Below are positions 1-9,809 of a DNA stretch of 57,326 nucleotides, one piece after another. Under the pieces are notes generated by a model that was not told where the DNA came from, ran no database searches, and saw only the letters and a list, made by a program, of their open reading frames with translations. The first letter of the stretch is position 1, and every line of letters begins with the position of its first letter. This stretch comes from Bacteroidales bacterium (GTDB taxonomy: Bacteria; Bacteroidota; Bacteroidia; Bacteroidales; P3). The stretch spans positions 1-57,326 of the forward strand of contig JAFVWV010000106.1 of the NCBI GenBank assembly GCA_017501495.1, given 5' to 3'. The position numbers and the translations under genes are program-made.

Positions 1-1
1 C

Positions 2-130
2 AATTTCCCGCCGCGCAAACTCAAAGGAGTGGAGAGTCAGGGCATGATACTCAGCGCCGAAGACAAGGACGGACGACTGGTGCTTCTGACACCAAGCGAT
101 ATCGTAGCACCTGGCTGTTCTATCGGCTGA
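2..130 (+). CDS. metG: Methionyl-tRNA synthetase, C-terminal end (partial)
   Basis: Only the last 42 codons are in the window; the gene starts outside it. The visible peptide contains RKLKGVESQGMILSAEDKDG followed by a short hydrophobic strand and a proline-glycine turn before the stop. This is the usual end of the EMAP/OB-fold tRNA-binding domain appended to MetG in Bacteroidota, which charges tRNA-Met in the cytoplasm and uses this domain to grip tRNA. The same fold also occurs as stand-alone CsaA-like or PheT N-terminal domains, but the position at a protein's extreme C-terminus fits MetG best. A strong hairpin terminator follows. Confidence 0.8.
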   Translation, partial: NFPPRKLKGVESQGMILSAEDKDGRLVLLTPSDIVAPGCSIG

Positions 131-150
131 AATCCACCGATATAACTACA

Positions 151-190
151 AAAAACGCCTCCATGAGTATGAAACCCATGGAGGCGTTTT
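151..190. terminator. Bidirectional rho-independent terminator
   Basis: A perfect 14-bp stem (152-165 with 177-190) has an 11-nt loop. Its outer pairs are an A run on the left and a T run on the right, so it can stop transcription from both sides. It sits between convergent metG and the end of the minus-strand pyrF operon. Confidence 0.9.
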
Positions 191-203
191 GTACATAATA
201 CAA

Positions 204-671
204 TCAATCCTGCGAGGTTGAATCGGGGGGTGTCGGCAGACTGTTGCCCCGGTCGCCGAAAGCGCCAAGCTGACGAAGCAGATGCCAATAAATGAAGATA
301 AACAAAGCCGCCATCATTATGTCGCCGATGCCCATGGCACCCTTGCCGATGAAAAGCAGGGGCACAAGAATAAGCATCAGACGTGAAAGGATGTAGCAAT
401 GCCACCCTGATGGGCGAAGATTCCACATGAGCACACCGGCCACTACCTCAAGCGCATAGAGAGCAGCAAGTGCCGCAAAAAAACCGCGCGGCCGCTCGAG
501 CATCATCTGTATAGCCGTGTAGACCTCATCGGGTAGCATGCTGCGGTTGGCTGCATAGAATTCTACCAGCCAAGGCTGGCTGAATGCCACAAACAGATAA
601 CTGAGGCAAGAGATGCCAGCAAAGATGAATGTCAGCACCAAGAGGATGTTCAGAAGTGTCTTATTGTTCAT
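204..671 (-). CDS. Unrecognised four-helix membrane protein
   Basis: A 155-residue protein with about four hydrophobic helices: residues 7-30, 62-82, 92-110 and 112-133. It ends in a short polar Ser/Thr/Pro/Asp tail. No charged catalytic motif is evident and I do not recognise the family. Its start overlaps the pyrF stop by 4 nt (ATGA arrangement), so it is very probably translated from the same mRNA as pyrF and is the last gene of the operon before the terminator at 151-190. Inner-membrane location is inferred from hydrophobicity only. Confidence 0.75.
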   Translation of the reverse strand: MNNKTLLNILLVLTFIFAGISCLSYLFVAFSQPWLVEFYAANRSMLPDEVYTAIQMMLERPRGFFAALAALYALEVVAGVLMWNLRPSGWHCYILSRLMLILVPLLFIGKGAMGIGDIMMAALFIFIYWHLLRQLGAFGDRGNSLPTPPDSTSQD

Positions 672-1489
672 AGCACAGCAGCCATTTGCTGTTGCAGTTT
701 CATCGCTTCACGACCGGCAGCTTCGGCAAAGTCGGGCCCATTGGAAGCATAGATGATACCACGTGACGAATTGACTAACAGGCCACAGTCGTTGGTGAGA
801 CCGTAGCGGCACACCTCCTCAAGGCTTCCTCCCTGGGCGCCTACACCAGGCACCAACAAGAAGCTGCCCGGCACGATACGACGTACGTCGGTGAGCATCT
901 CAGCCTTGGTGGCTCCGACGACATACATCATATTGTCTTCGTTGCCCCATTGTTTTGAGGTTTCAAGCACACGCTGGTATAGTGGTGTCCCGCTGCGGTC
1001 CTCTGTAAGCTGGAAGTCGAAAGCACCCTTGTTGGAAGTAAGGGCCAGAAGAATAACCCATTTGCCGTCGTATACAGTAAAAGGTTGCACCGAGTCGGCA
1101 CCCATATATGGGGCCACAGTGATGGCGTCAAAGTTGAAGTCGCCTTTTGGATCAAGGAATGCACGGGCATAGCGTTCGCTGGTGTTGCCGATATCGCCGC
1201 GTTTGGCATCGGCGATGGTGAATACGGCCTTGCCAAGGCCATGGATATAATCCATTGTGAGTTTCAGCTGACGCAGACCGTCGATGCCGAGAGCTTCGTA
1301 GAAGGCCAGATTGGGCTTGTAGGCCACGCAGTGGTCGATAGTGGCGTCGATAATGGCGCGATTGAACAGAAAGACGCCGTCGTGGGCCGAACGCAAGTGT
1401 TCGGGCATTTTGGCAGGGTCGGTGTCGAGGCCGACACAAAGGAACGAGCGGCGCTCGCGAATGAGAGCAATAAGGTCTTGTTTGGTCAT
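668..1489 (-). CDS. pyrF: Orotidine 5'-phosphate decarboxylase
   Basis: Catalyses OMP to UMP, the last step of de novo pyrimidine synthesis, in the cytoplasm. The 273-residue protein has the signature [13 protein letters not shown], which carries the catalytic Lys-Asp pair, an N-terminal [10 protein letters not shown] strand, and the phosphate-binding end [11 protein letters not shown]. Its length matches the longer type-2 PyrF found in Bacteroidota and actinobacteria rather than the ~230-residue E. coli type. The start at MTKQDLIAL is chosen because the reading frame further upstream lies inside the preceding ABC ATPase gene and does not resemble the family. Only 2 nt separate it from that gene. 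Confidence 0.96.
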   Translation of the reverse strand: MTKQDLIALIRERRSFLCVGLDTDPAKMPEHLRSAHDGVFLFNRAIIDATIDHCVAYKPNLAFYEALGIDGLRQLKLTMDYIHGLGKAVFTIADAKRGDIGNTSERYARAFLDPKGDFNFDAITVAPYMGADSVQPFTVYDGKWVILLALTSNKGAFDFQLTEDRSGTPLYQRVLETSKQWGNEDNMMYVVGATKAEMLTDVRRIVPGSFLLVPGVGAQGGSLEEVCRYGLTNDCGLLVNSSRGIIYASNGPDFAEAAGREAMKLQQQMAAVL

Positions 1490-1491
1490 AA

Positions 1492-2187
1492 TTATTCTTG
1501 TGTAAGGCGGTGAAACTTCTCTGTCAACTGACCGGCGGTAAGGTTGCCGATAGGGTCGTCGGCCACGATGCGGCCGTGGTTGATTATGATGGCACGGTTG
1601 CACATAGCTTCCACCTCCTGCATTATATGCGTCGAAAGGAGAATAACCTTCTCACGACCCGCATTGCGGATGACGCTACGCACAAATTCAAGCTGGTTCG
1701 GATCGAGGCCCGTGGTAGGCTCATCAAGGATAAGCACTTGCGGATCATGGATTAGAGCCTGCGCAAGGCCCACACGTTGACGGTAGCCTTTTGAAAGCTG
1801 GCCGATCTTCTTGTTGGCCTCGGGCACAAGCCCCGTAAGCTCTATCATCTCGTCGACCCTTTGTGCGGGCTTGGCCACTTTGCTCAAGCCAGCTGCAAAA
1901 CGCAAATACTCGCGCACATACATGTCGAGATAGAGGGGATTGTGCTCCGGCAGATAGCCTATGGAGCGGCGCACAGCAAGGGTGTCATCGTAGATACTGT
2001 GTCCACATACGGTCACGTCGCCTTCTGTCGGTGGAATAAAGCAAGTTATTATCTTCATCAACGTCGACTTTCCGGCTCCATTTGGACCGAGCAGGCCGAC
2101 GATTTCACCCTCGCCTATACGGAAAGACACATGGTCCAGGGCGCGTTGTTCGCCGAAGAGCTTGCTGACATCTTTTATCTCTATCAT
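1492..2187 (-). CDS. ABC transporter ATP-binding protein, GldA-like
   Basis: A 231-residue cytoplasmic ATPase subunit with Walker [10 protein letters not shown], signature [10 protein letters not shown], Walker B VLILDEP and H-loop STH, all in normal order. Sequence style ([24 protein letters not shown]) matches the GldA branch named for gliding motility, which is widespread in non-gliding Bacteroidales. No GldF/GldG-type permease gene lies nearby, so the membrane partner and substrate are unknown. It sits between the amidase (12-nt gap) and pyrF (2-nt gap), evidently co-transcribed. Confidence 0.9.
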   Translation of the reverse strand: MIEIKDVSKLFGEQRALDHVSFRIGEGEIVGLLGPNGAGKSTLMKIITCFIPPTEGDVTVCGHSIYDDTLAVRRSIGYLPEHNPLYLDMYVREYLRFAAGLSKVAKPAQRVDEMIELTGLVPEANKKIGQLSKGYRQRVGLAQALIHDPQVLILDEPTTGLDPNQLEFVRSVIRNAGREKVILLSTHIMQEVEAMCNRAIIINHGRIVADDPIGNLTAGQLTEKFHRLTQE

Positions 2188-2199
2188 AAGTGGTCTTTT

Positions 2200-4035
2200 T
2201 TAGTGGTTCTCCATGGCTGCAGCCTGTTCAAGAGTGATACGCTCACCTTTATATACGGCGAAAACGAATGCATCTTTGAAAGGAGTGGAGCGTTTTATCT
2301 CGGAACAGCGACGTTGGGCGGCATCGAGATTGTTATAGTCGCCGGTAGTGTATATATACAGTTTGCCGGCATGAGCATAACGGAAGTCTTTTATTCCATG
2401 AAGACCTGGGTCTCCTGCTTTCATAACCTTGCTGGCCGAAAGGAATTGAATACGATAACTGACAACATTAGCCGATGCTGTGGGTTTTGTCTTTGAGGTC
2501 GTTTGGGCTTGTCGCTGAGTGGTCTCGGACGTAGGCTTGGTTGGGGTGGTTTGCTGGACTGCAGGTTCTTCGGCTTGCCGGACGGGTACTTTGAATAAGA
2601 AAGTCCATGCATCTTTGAATTTTGTGGCGCCATGCAGGTATTCACAGTAGGCAGACGCTTCTTTAAACGTAGCAAAACGTCCCGTAACGTAAGCCAGCAA
2701 GCGACCCTTTTGAATTATCTGAAAATCGCTGACGCCACCGAGCTCAGGCGCTCCCACAGCATAACGCTTGGTTGCCGTGAGAAATTGAACGGTATAATAC
2801 TGACTGGCGTCTGTGTCTACCGTGTTTATGGGAGCTGTCAATGTCTCTCGTTGGAGAGTGGGCTTGGGGTCTTTATGTAACGGTGCATTTTTCTGCAACT
2901 CCTGGATAGATTCCGCTTGGGGCTCTTCTTTGACAGGTTCCGGTTTGGGCTCTTGTTTTGGCAACTCGATAGTGGGTGTTGGTTTCTCTTGCGGCGTGAC
3001 AGCCTGTTCATGTTTAGGTTCAGGCTTGATAGACTCAGGTTTAGATTCTGACACGATGGACTCTTGCTTCACCGTCACAGATGGCTCATCTTTTACCGGC
3101 TGTGCCTGTTGCTCTGCCTTTGTTTCGGCCATGGGTTCTTCTTCTGCTTTGACCACAACCGGTTCTGGCTTTGGTAGAGGTGTTGCATCGATTTCTTTTT
3201 CCGCGCCTTCAATCTTGTAGCCTGGGATATTGAATACTGGGTTGGCTGGCTTGTTGGTGCCTTCCTCGGTAGCTTTATAGTGCATAAAGGCGTTGAAGAG
3301 ACATATGGCTATCTTTGCCTGACCTTCGTCGCTGAGCATAAAGGCCTCCTCTGTAGGATTACTAATAAAGCCTATCTCGGTCAGTACGGATGGGCATGTG
3401 GTTTTGTAAAGTACAAAAAGCTCGGCCTGTTTCACACCACGGTTAATGGTTTTCAGGCTGTTCTTGTATTGGTTTTGAATAGCCTGAGCCAGGTTGAGGC
3501 TCTTGTCAAGATAAGAGTTTTGATAGAATGCGAGCACAACCCACGATTCCGGCGAGTTAGGATCAAAATCCTTATAGTCAGCATCTGACTTATAGTCGGC
3601 CTCTAACAGTATGTCGGCATTTTCCTTTTTCGCAACTTCAAGATTGGCTTTGCTTTCTGACAGTCCCATGACAAAAGTTTCCACCCCGGTAGGACTTGTT
3701 GTGGGATGCGAGTTAGCATGTATGCTTATAAATAGGTCGGCTTTATTGCGATTGGCTATGCGCGCACGCTCTGCCAGTGAGATGTCGACATCGGTGGTAC
3801 GAGTGTATATAACCTTGACGTTAGGATAATTGTCTTCGACGAGTTTTCCGAATTTCTTAGCCACTGCCAGAGTTATGTTTTTCTCCCATGAGCGACTACC
3901 TTGTGCGCCAGGTTTGGCACCACCATGTCCAGGGTCAATTACAACAGTGCGCACCCTGTAGGTGTCTTTTTTTTGTGAAAAAAGAGGTCCACATGATACG
4001 GCCAGTACAATAAATAGTATAAATAAGCGTTTCAT
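2200..4035 (-). CDS. N-acetylmuramoyl-L-alanine amidase with two SPOR-like domains
   Basis: Predicted secreted cell-wall hydrolase cleaving the MurNAc-L-Ala bond. The chosen start MKRLFILF gives a signal peptide ending near LFSQ and a 611-residue protein. Amidase_3 spans roughly residues 28-255 with zinc-site motifs VVIDPGHGG, SWEKNIT and SIHANSH and catalytic-Glu motif TEIGFIS. A Pro/Glu/Lys linker (about 270-400) with EPKPEP-type repeats leads to two related ~75-residue domains (YYTVQFLTA... and YRIQFLSAS...), which look like SPOR peptidoglycan-binding modules. A likely minus-strand -7 box lies at 4101-4108. First gene of the amidase-GldA-pyrF-membrane protein operon. Confidence 0.9.
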   Translation of the reverse strand: MKRLFILFIVLAVSCGPLFSQKKDTYRVRTVVIDPGHGGAKPGAQGSRSWEKNITLAVAKKFGKLVEDNYPNVKVIYTRTTDVDISLAERARIANRNKADLFISIHANSHPTTSPTGVETFVMGLSESKANLEVAKKENADILLEADYKSDADYKDFDPNSPESWVVLAFYQNSYLDKSLNLAQAIQNQYKNSLKTINRGVKQAELFVLYKTTCPSVLTEIGFISNPTEEAFMLSDEGQAKIAICLFNAFMHYKATEEGTNKPANPVFNIPGYKIEGAEKEIDATPLPKPEPVVVKAEEEPMAETKAEQQAQPVKDEPSVTVKQESIVSESKPESIKPEPKHEQAVTPQEKPTPTIELPKQEPKPEPVKEEPQAESIQELQKNAPLHKDPKPTLQRETLTAPINTVDTDASQYYTVQFLTATKRYAVGAPELGGVSDFQIIQKGRLLAYVTGRFATFKEASAYCEYLHGATKFKDAWTFLFKVPVRQAEEPAVQQTTPTKPTSETTQRQAQTTSKTKPTASANVVSYRIQFLSASKVMKAGDPGLHGIKDFRYAHAGKLYIYTTGDYNNLDAAQRRCSEIKRSTPFKDAFVFAVYKGERITLEQAAAMENH

Positions 4036-4080
4036 ATCCAAAACAATAAAAATTTGTTTTTCAATTTGCATAAATAAGTT

Positions 4081-4088
4081 TATCTTTG
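4081..4088 (+). promoter_or_regulatory. Bacteroidota -7 box for lptD
   Basis: The plus strand reads TATCTTTG, an exact TAnnTTTG match, about 58 nt before the lptD start. A TTTG occurs 24 nt upstream (4053-4056), slightly farther than the usual -33 spacing. It is divergent from, and interleaved with, the amidase promoter. Confidence 0.55.
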
Positions 4089-4100
4089 CAAACTGAAATG

Positions 4101-4108
4101 CAAAAATA
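4101..4108 (-). promoter_or_regulatory. Bacteroidota -7 box for the amidase operon
   Basis: The minus strand reads TATTTTTG, matching TAnnTTTG. It would give a leader of about 60 nt before the amidase start. No clear -33 TTTG is seen at the expected distance. Confidence 0.5.
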
Positions 4109-4145
4109 CAATTTTTTTTTGAATGCTGAAAATTAAATAACTAAA

Positions 4146-6722
4146 ATGGGGCTCGAGCCGACATATAGAGTTCGAAAATGTGTGAAAAGAGTATCCGTGC
4201 CAATAATGTTAGCACTGGTGATGCTCTTTTTGCCGGCTCAAACCAAAGCTCAGGCTGACATAGACACCTTGATGAGTGTCTCTACTAATGCCATCAAGGA
4301 GGTGATAAAATACAAGGCCCGTGACTCTGTGGCGATGGATTTGAATACACGCCATGCCTACCTCTATAGCGAAGGCCACATTGACTATGACAATATGATT
4401 CTCGAAGCCGACCGCGTTGAAGTTGACTTTGACAAACAGACTCTACATGCCCACGGCAATGACGACACTGCAGGACATGTCATAGGACGACCCTATTTTA
4501 AACAAGCCGATGCCGAGTATCATGCTGACACCATTACTTTCAACTACAATAGTCAGAAAGGCATTATTCAAGGCGTCATCACGCAGGAAGGCGACGGATA
4601 TCTGCACGGCAACAAAGTGAAGAAACTGAACGACTCGGTTATGTATCTCAGCGGCGGCAGCTATACCACATGTAACTATGCGCATCCTCATTTTGCAATT
4701 AACTTCACCAAATCGAAGCTCATAACCGGCGATAAGATTGTCACCGGTCCCGCATGGCTCACCGTAGAAGACTCCCCCACACCAATAGCCCTGCCATTTG
4801 CATTCTTCCCCATCACACATAATCGCGCCTCAGGCGTGCTCATACCCTCATATGGCTGGATGAATTATCGTGGTTACTACCTCAAAGATGGCGGCTACTA
4901 TTGGGCCATAAACGACAATCTCGACCTTGCCCATACAGCTGAAATCTATACAAATCTTTCGTGGGCCGGTGAGGCTAAAACCAACTACTACCGACGATAT
5001 AAATACAAAGGCCTCTTCGACACTCGCTTTGGGCGCACGTTCACCGGCATACGAGGCGATACTAACACTTTCAGTGCCTACAACGACTTCAAACTTGTCT
5101 GGCGGCATGACCAAGACGCCAAAGCCAATCCATATAGCCGCTTCTCTGCCAACGTAAACCTGCAGAGTCGTAACTACAACAAGAATACAACCAATCGAAA
5201 CGACTATTTTAACAGTACAACAACCTCGTCCATCAGTTATACAGCCAAACTGGGTTCCTACCTCAACTTAGCTGCTTCAGCTCGCGAAAGTTTCAACGCT
5301 CAAACAGGCATCATGAACATCAAGTTACCCAGCATATCACTCAGTTCTGTCACCATTTATCCTTTGCGGCGTAAACACCCCTCCGGCGCTTACCGTTGGT
5401 GGGAGAATATATCACTCTCCTATGTGATGAATGCCGAAAACAATATCACGGCTCAAGACACCAACCTCTTCAAGCAGAGCACAATCGACCAAATGCAATA
5501 CGGCATCCAGCAATCCATTCCCTTGTCATCAACCGTCAAGGTGCTCAAATTCTTCAATTGGACCAATTCTATAAGCTACAACGAGCGCTGGCATTGGAGC
5601 ACCATTGACAAAAAATACGATTCAGAGACAGGCATTCTGACAACGGATACCATTCGCGGATTCAAGGCCAACCGCGATTTCAGTTTCAGTTCCAATCTCT
5701 CAACACGCATCTACGGCATGTTCCAATTCAAATATGGTCCGTTGAAGGCTCTACGCCATGTCATCAACCCAACCATCGGTTTCACATATCGTCCTAATTT
5801 CGGCAGTGAAAGCTTGGGCTACTGGAAGCAGTACACAGACACCACTGGATACGTCCATCGCTATTCCATATTTCAAAACAGCCTCTATGGCGGACCGGCC
5901 GACGGACGCAGTGGAAATCTTCGCCTAAGCATAGGCAACAACCTTGAGATCAAGGTGCAGAATCCATTTGACACCACCGCTGAAATCAAAAAAGTACCGT
6001 TGCTGGAAAACTTCAATCTCAGTATGTCTTACGACCTTGCCAAAGACTCGCTTCGACTCAGCAACCTCAGCATCACAGGCCGCACCACACTATTCCGATC
6101 GTTGGTTCTCAACTACAGTGGCTCGTTCTGTCCCTACGTCATTGACACCCTTGGCAACATGCATAACCAACTACTATGGAATGCTGAGCGACGCTTATTT
6201 CGCAAACAGAACTCCACCGTCAGTGCACAGCTCAGTTTCAGCCTGAACAACAACACATTCAATGGTGACGGCAAAAGCAACGGATCACCAATCTATACCC
6301 TTCTGCAGACCCCCTACAACTACAACCCTGCTCTAATGATGGGCGGCTATGTCGATTTCTCGGTACCGTGGAATATCAGCGTGAGCTACAACTTCAGCTA
6401 TATCAACCGCTTTGTAGCCCGCGAGATGAACCTGCAAAGCGAGACAATACAAAGCATCAGTCTTAGCGGCAACCTAAGCCTTACTAAAAATTGGCGCGTA
6501 GCCATGACCACTGGTTACGACATTGCCAACAAAGGCATGAGCTATACCACTGTCGACATTTATCGCGACCTTCATTGCTGGGAGATGCGCTTCTCATGGG
6601 TACCTTTCGGATACTATCGCAGCTGGTTCTTCCAAATCAACATCAAGGCCGATGCCCTTCGTGACGTAAAGTATGAAAAACGCGAAAGCTATCTTGAAAA
6701 TCAAGGCTATTATTCATATTAG
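4146..6722 (+). CDS. lptD: LPS-assembly outer-membrane protein LptD
   Basis: An 858-residue outer-membrane protein that would insert lipopolysaccharide into the outer leaflet. A signal peptide (about 15-36, ending near TKAQA) is followed by an OstA/LptA-like beta-jellyroll (about 60-210: repeated short strands such as ILEADRVEVDFDKQTLHAHG). After that comes a long barrel of alternating aromatic strands to the C-terminal YYSY. The motif HNRASGVLIPSYGW at the jellyroll-barrel junction is typical of the Bacteroidota family. The first 13 residues are atypical before the signal peptide, so a slightly later start (near VSVPIM) is possible. Followed 12 nt later by a MerR regulator. Confidence 0.88.
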   Translation: MGLEPTYRVRKCVKRVSVPIMLALVMLFLPAQTKAQADIDTLMSVSTNAIKEVIKYKARDSVAMDLNTRHAYLYSEGHIDYDNMILEADRVEVDFDKQTLHAHGNDDTAGHVIGRPYFKQADAEYHADTITFNYNSQKGIIQGVITQEGDGYLHGNKVKKLNDSVMYLSGGSYTTCNYAHPHFAINFTKSKLITGDKIVTGPAWLTVEDSPTPIALPFAFFPITHNRASGVLIPSYGWMNYRGYYLKDGGYYWAINDNLDLAHTAEIYTNLSWAGEAKTNYYRRYKYKGLFDTRFGRTFTGIRGDTNTFSAYNDFKLVWRHDQDAKANPYSRFSANVNLQSRNYNKNTTNRNDYFNSTTTSSISYTAKLGSYLNLAASARESFNAQTGIMNIKLPSISLSSVTIYPLRRKHPSGAYRWWENISLSYVMNAENNITAQDTNLFKQSTIDQMQYGIQQSIPLSSTVKVLKFFNWTNSISYNERWHWSTIDKKYDSETGILTTDTIRGFKANRDFSFSSNLSTRIYGMFQFKYGPLKALRHVINPTIGFTYRPNFGSESLGYWKQYTDTTGYVHRYSIFQNSLYGGPADGRSGNLRLSIGNNLEIKVQNPFDTTAEIKKVPLLENFNLSMSYDLAKDSLRLSNLSITGRTTLFRSLVLNYSGSFCPYVIDTLGNMHNQLLWNAERRLFRKQNSTVSAQLSFSLNNNTFNGDGKSNGSPIYTLLQTPYNYNPALMMGGYVDFSVPWNISVSYNFSYINRFVAREMNLQSETIQSISLSGNLSLTKNWRVAMTTGYDIANKGMSYTTVDIYRDLHCWEMRFSWVPFGYYRSWFFQINIKADALRDVKYEKRESYLENQGYYSY

Positions 6723-6734
6723 TAGATATCAAAT

Positions 6735-7049
6735 ATGGAGCATAAACTATACTATTCCATTGGAGAAGTCGCCGAAATGCTGGGTGTAGCCCCATCGGTA
6801 TTGCGTTTTTGGGAAAGCGAGTTCGACTGTATTCGTCCAGTAAAAAACAAACATGGCTCCCGCAGCTACACCGAGCACGACATCGAACTTCTCCGCCGTA
6901 TCTACTACCTTACTCGCGACTGCGGCTACACCCTCGAAGGTGCACGCGAGCAGATGCGTACTCGGCCCATCAACGACCCACAAATGGAACTGGTACGAAA
7001 CCTCACAGAGGTTCGCCAATTCTTAGTAAGCCTCAAAGAAACTTTATAA
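6735..7049 (+). CDS. MerR-family transcriptional regulator
   Basis: A 104-residue protein with an N-terminal winged-helix MerR domain: YYSIGEVAEMLGV (helix-turn-helix), VLRFWE (the conserved R-x-W-E segment) and GSRSYTEHDI. The remaining ~35 residues form a short helix likely to dimerise. There is no effector-binding or cysteine-rich metal-binding tail. Similar short MerR proteins beside lptD are common in Bacteroidota and their targets are generally unknown. It is 12 nt from lptD, probably the same transcript, and convergent with the dipeptidase gene. Confidence 0.88.
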   Translation: MEHKLYYSIGEVAEMLGVAPSVLRFWESEFDCIRPVKNKHGSRSYTEHDIELLRRIYYLTRDCGYTLEGAREQMRTRPINDPQMELVRNLTEVRQFLVSLKETL

Positions 7050-7064
7050 AACTGCCTGACTCCT

Positions 7065-8759
7065 TTATCTGGCCATAATCAAAGGTCCATGGTCAGTGAC
7101 TATCTGGCGGTAGAACCATTCTGGATAAGGTGGTTGCAGGGGAAAGCGGACGACACCCGTCGGAGTAGTCTCTATCTTGCCATCTTTCACATGTTTGATA
7201 TTGCCGTCGATGTATTTCATCAGGAGCATCTGGTCGAGTTCTTTCCAGCGGCGCATCATACACTCAGCGCGTTCGTTGCTGAAGCGGTTGAGTTCGCCCA
7301 CAAGGCGGCGCTCGTTGTCTTCATGTGCCCAGCGATTGGCATGGCTTTGCTCGTCGCGCACGAAAACGGTCTCAAGTTCCTGTTGCACGCGCACTACGTC
7401 GACTATCATCGAGTCATAGCGCAGGTAGCAGAAGTTGCTCACCCGGTTGAAGAGCCAGAAAGCGGCCGTTTCGCTGTAACGACTCATAGAGCCATTGCCC
7501 TCTTCAAAGCACACAGGCACTTGTGTAACACCGCAGTAGATGGGGCAATAAACTGTTGAGTAAGTATCGTCGACACCAAACCAAATAATTCCACCTAATT
7601 TTGACGGAAGCCACGAACGACATTGGGCAACGAATGAGAATCCAGTCTGCTGGGTACTGATAGCTCGTTCATGAATGTATTCTTTACCGTCAACTGTAAA
7701 TTCCATCGGGCGCCAACGGTATGGGCAGTGAAACGGTCCAGCCCCCACATCATGCGTCATGTCCATGGGCGTGCCCTCATAGTGGTCGCGCATGAGGGCC
7801 ATACAGTCTTGCACATCTAATTTGCGATTGGGTTTGATCCAAAGCGGTAGGCGCTCTGCGTTTGGGTCACCCATCACAAAAGCCTCATAACGATCCATAC
7901 CATCAGCGACACGGCGAAACATGGAGTAAACGCGTGCTTCGCATGCACGCAAACCCGAGAAGGTCAGCGGATTGTAAGTGTCGGCATAAGAAAAGTCGGC
8001 ATCAATATACTTAGGTTTACCGGCATACGTGGCTATGCCCATTCGTTTTGCGAAGGATATAACATCGTCACTGTAAACACACTCCACTTCCTTATTGAAT
8101 ATCTTATCTATATGCTTACTGCTGATGCTGTTTTTTACATTGCGTCCTTCTTGCGGAAAAGTAGTGATACGCGCTTGGTTGGCATGGCCGCTGATGTAGC
8201 CTTCGGGCACACGGCGCGCCACCCAAACAGCTCCCTTCTCGCTACCTTTACTGGTGATTTCGAAGAGCCACACTTCGTCGGGATCGGCCAAAGAGAAACT
8301 CTCGCCGCCATCGGCATATCCATAGGTGCTCACCAGCTCGTGTATCACTTTGATAGCCTCGCGACAGTTTTTTGCCCTTTGCAGAGTGACATATATGAGG
8401 TTGCCGTAGTCTATGCCTTCGGCGTTGCCTTTGTCCAGCGGACTGATGCCACCCCAAGTGGTCTCACCGATAGCCAGCTGGTGCTCGTTGATGAAACCCA
8501 CCACTTGGTAGGTGTGTGCTGGCTGCGGTATCTCTATCTGGAACTTCAGTGAGCCGTAGTTGTATAGTTTGAGTGTAGCACCGTCGGGATGGTCGGCGGC
8601 GGGGCAGTAGCGTAGCTGTCCGTAGCGCGTGTGGCTGTCGGCGGCATAAGTGATGAAGGTGCTGCCGTCGGTCGATGCACCGCGACTCACGATGAGGTTG
8701 GTGCAGGCCATGGCGTGTATGCTGGCTGCCAGCAGGGCGAGGATTAGGAGGCGTTTCAT
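7065..8759 (-). CDS. C69-family dipeptidase (PepD-like, secreted)
   Basis: A 564-residue N-terminal-nucleophile hydrolase. The signal peptide MKRLLILALLAASIHAMA is followed immediately by ACTNLIVSRGASTDGS; cleavage before Cys19 would expose the catalytic cysteine, as in family C69/U34. Further family blocks are GETTWGG, YGNLIYVTLQRA and DPDEVWLFEI. It would hydrolyse dipeptides in the periplasm, consistent with the DPP11-like peptidase and glutaminyl-cyclase-like protein nearby. The gene ends a minus-strand run in the order S46 peptidase, small lipoprotein, manA, dipeptidase. Confidence 0.92.
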   Translation of the reverse strand: MKRLLILALLAASIHAMACTNLIVSRGASTDGSTFITYAADSHTRYGQLRYCPAADHPDGATLKLYNYGSLKFQIEIPQPAHTYQVVGFINEHQLAIGETTWGGISPLDKGNAEGIDYGNLIYVTLQRAKNCREAIKVIHELVSTYGYADGGESFSLADPDEVWLFEITSKGSEKGAVWVARRVPEGYISGHANQARITTFPQEGRNVKNSISSKHIDKIFNKEVECVYSDDVISFAKRMGIATYAGKPKYIDADFSYADTYNPLTFSGLRACEARVYSMFRRVADGMDRYEAFVMGDPNAERLPLWIKPNRKLDVQDCMALMRDHYEGTPMDMTHDVGAGPFHCPYRWRPMEFTVDGKEYIHERAISTQQTGFSFVAQCRSWLPSKLGGIIWFGVDDTYSTVYCPIYCGVTQVPVCFEEGNGSMSRYSETAAFWLFNRVSNFCYLRYDSMIVDVVRVQQELETVFVRDEQSHANRWAHEDNERRLVGELNRFSNERAECMMRRWKELDQMLLMKYIDGNIKHVKDGKIETTPTGVVRFPLQPPYPEWFYRQIVTDHGPLIMAR

Positions 8760-8768
8760 ATGTGTATT

Positions 8769-9806
8769 TTATTGCAACTGGAAGGTGGCCAACCAGTCGT
8801 TATCAGTGTTGGGTGCGTCGTGCCAATCAGAAGTGTCGATGGTGATTTCGAGCAGCTTTGATGGCCCTTCGCAAAAGAGTTCTACGTTGTCGGCTACAGC
8901 GGGCACGAGGACGCACTCGCCGGTGTGCATGGGCACGATGGTCTCCATGCTTTTTACGGCGGCCAGGCCGTCGACGCAGAGGTAGACCACAAAGGTGTCT
9001 ACATCTTCGAGGTTCTTGCGCATAGGGCTGTCGAAGCTGATGAGACGTGTGGTGAAGTAGGGACAGTGGGCGAGGGTGGTAGTGGCGTTCTGCCGCGCCT
9101 CGTAGCGTGTGGAAGCATGGCCGCGAATGCCGCTGAAATCGATGGCGTCCATAGCCTCTGCGGTGTGCAGTTGGCGTTTTTTGCCGTCTTTGTCAGTGCG
9201 GTCGTAGTCGTAGATGCGGTAGGTGCAGTCTGACGTCTGTTGCACCTCGGCCACCATGAGGCCCTTACCCAAGGCGTGGACACGGCCTGCTGGGATGAAG
9301 AAGACGTCGCCCGGCTGCGGTTGCTCGCTGTGGAGCAGGTCCATGAGGTGTCCGGCGGCGAGGGCGGCTGTGTATTCGTCGGCCGAAGTGTCGCGGCGAA
9401 AGCCGCTGACAAGCCTTGAGCCTGGGTCGGCCAGCATAACGTACCACATCTCGGTTTTGCCGCGTGACATACCGCGCTGTTGGGCCAGTTCGTCGTCGGG
9501 GTGCACTTGTATAGAAAGATCTTGTGCAGCGTCGATAATCTTGATAAGCAACGGGAATTCTGTGCCGTAGCGGTTAAAGACTTTGTCGCCCACCAGGTCG
9601 CCCATGTAGATTTCGATAGCCTCGTTGAGGGTGTTATCGGCCAGGAATCCGTTTGCAATGACGCTTTCATGGCCTTCAACCGACGAGAGTGCCCACAGCT
9701 CACCGCAATTGGGCAGAGGGTCGTAGTTGAAGCCGTAGTCGCGCAAGCGGTTTCCGCCCCAGATGACGTTTTTGTAGAGCGGCTGAAATTTCAGTGGATA
9801 GAGCAT
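8769..9806 (-). CDS. manA: Mannose-6-phosphate isomerase, class I
   Basis: A 345-residue cupin enzyme that interconverts mannose-6-P and fructose-6-P, feeding GDP-mannose or mannose catabolism in the cytoplasm. Visible zinc-site segments are LSIQVHPDD and GKTEMWYV, with VFFIPAGRVHALG in the second cupin strand and YRIYDYDR after it. The length fits the short Bacteroidota/Bacillus form, which lacks the long helical insertion of fungal enzymes. Gaps of 9 nt (dipeptidase) and 3 nt (small lipoprotein) suggest one transcript. Confidence 0.93.
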   Translation of the reverse strand: MLYPLKFQPLYKNVIWGGNRLRDYGFNYDPLPNCGELWALSSVEGHESVIANGFLADNTLNEAIEIYMGDLVGDKVFNRYGTEFPLLIKIIDAAQDLSIQVHPDDELAQQRGMSRGKTEMWYVMLADPGSRLVSGFRRDTSADEYTAALAAGHLMDLLHSEQPQPGDVFFIPAGRVHALGKGLMVAEVQQTSDCTYRIYDYDRTDKDGKKRQLHTAEAMDAIDFSGIRGHASTRYEARQNATTTLAHCPYFTTRLISFDSPMRKNLEDVDTFVVYLCVDGLAAVKSMETIVPMHTGECVLVPAVADNVELFCEGPSKLLEITIDTSDWHDAPNTDNDWLATFQLQ

Positions 9807-9809
9807 TTT

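Noticed and set aside
1490..1603. An upstream start for pyrF
   Set aside because: The extension lies within the ABC ATPase gene and is unlike PyrF N-termini; MTKQDL at 1489 fits the family.
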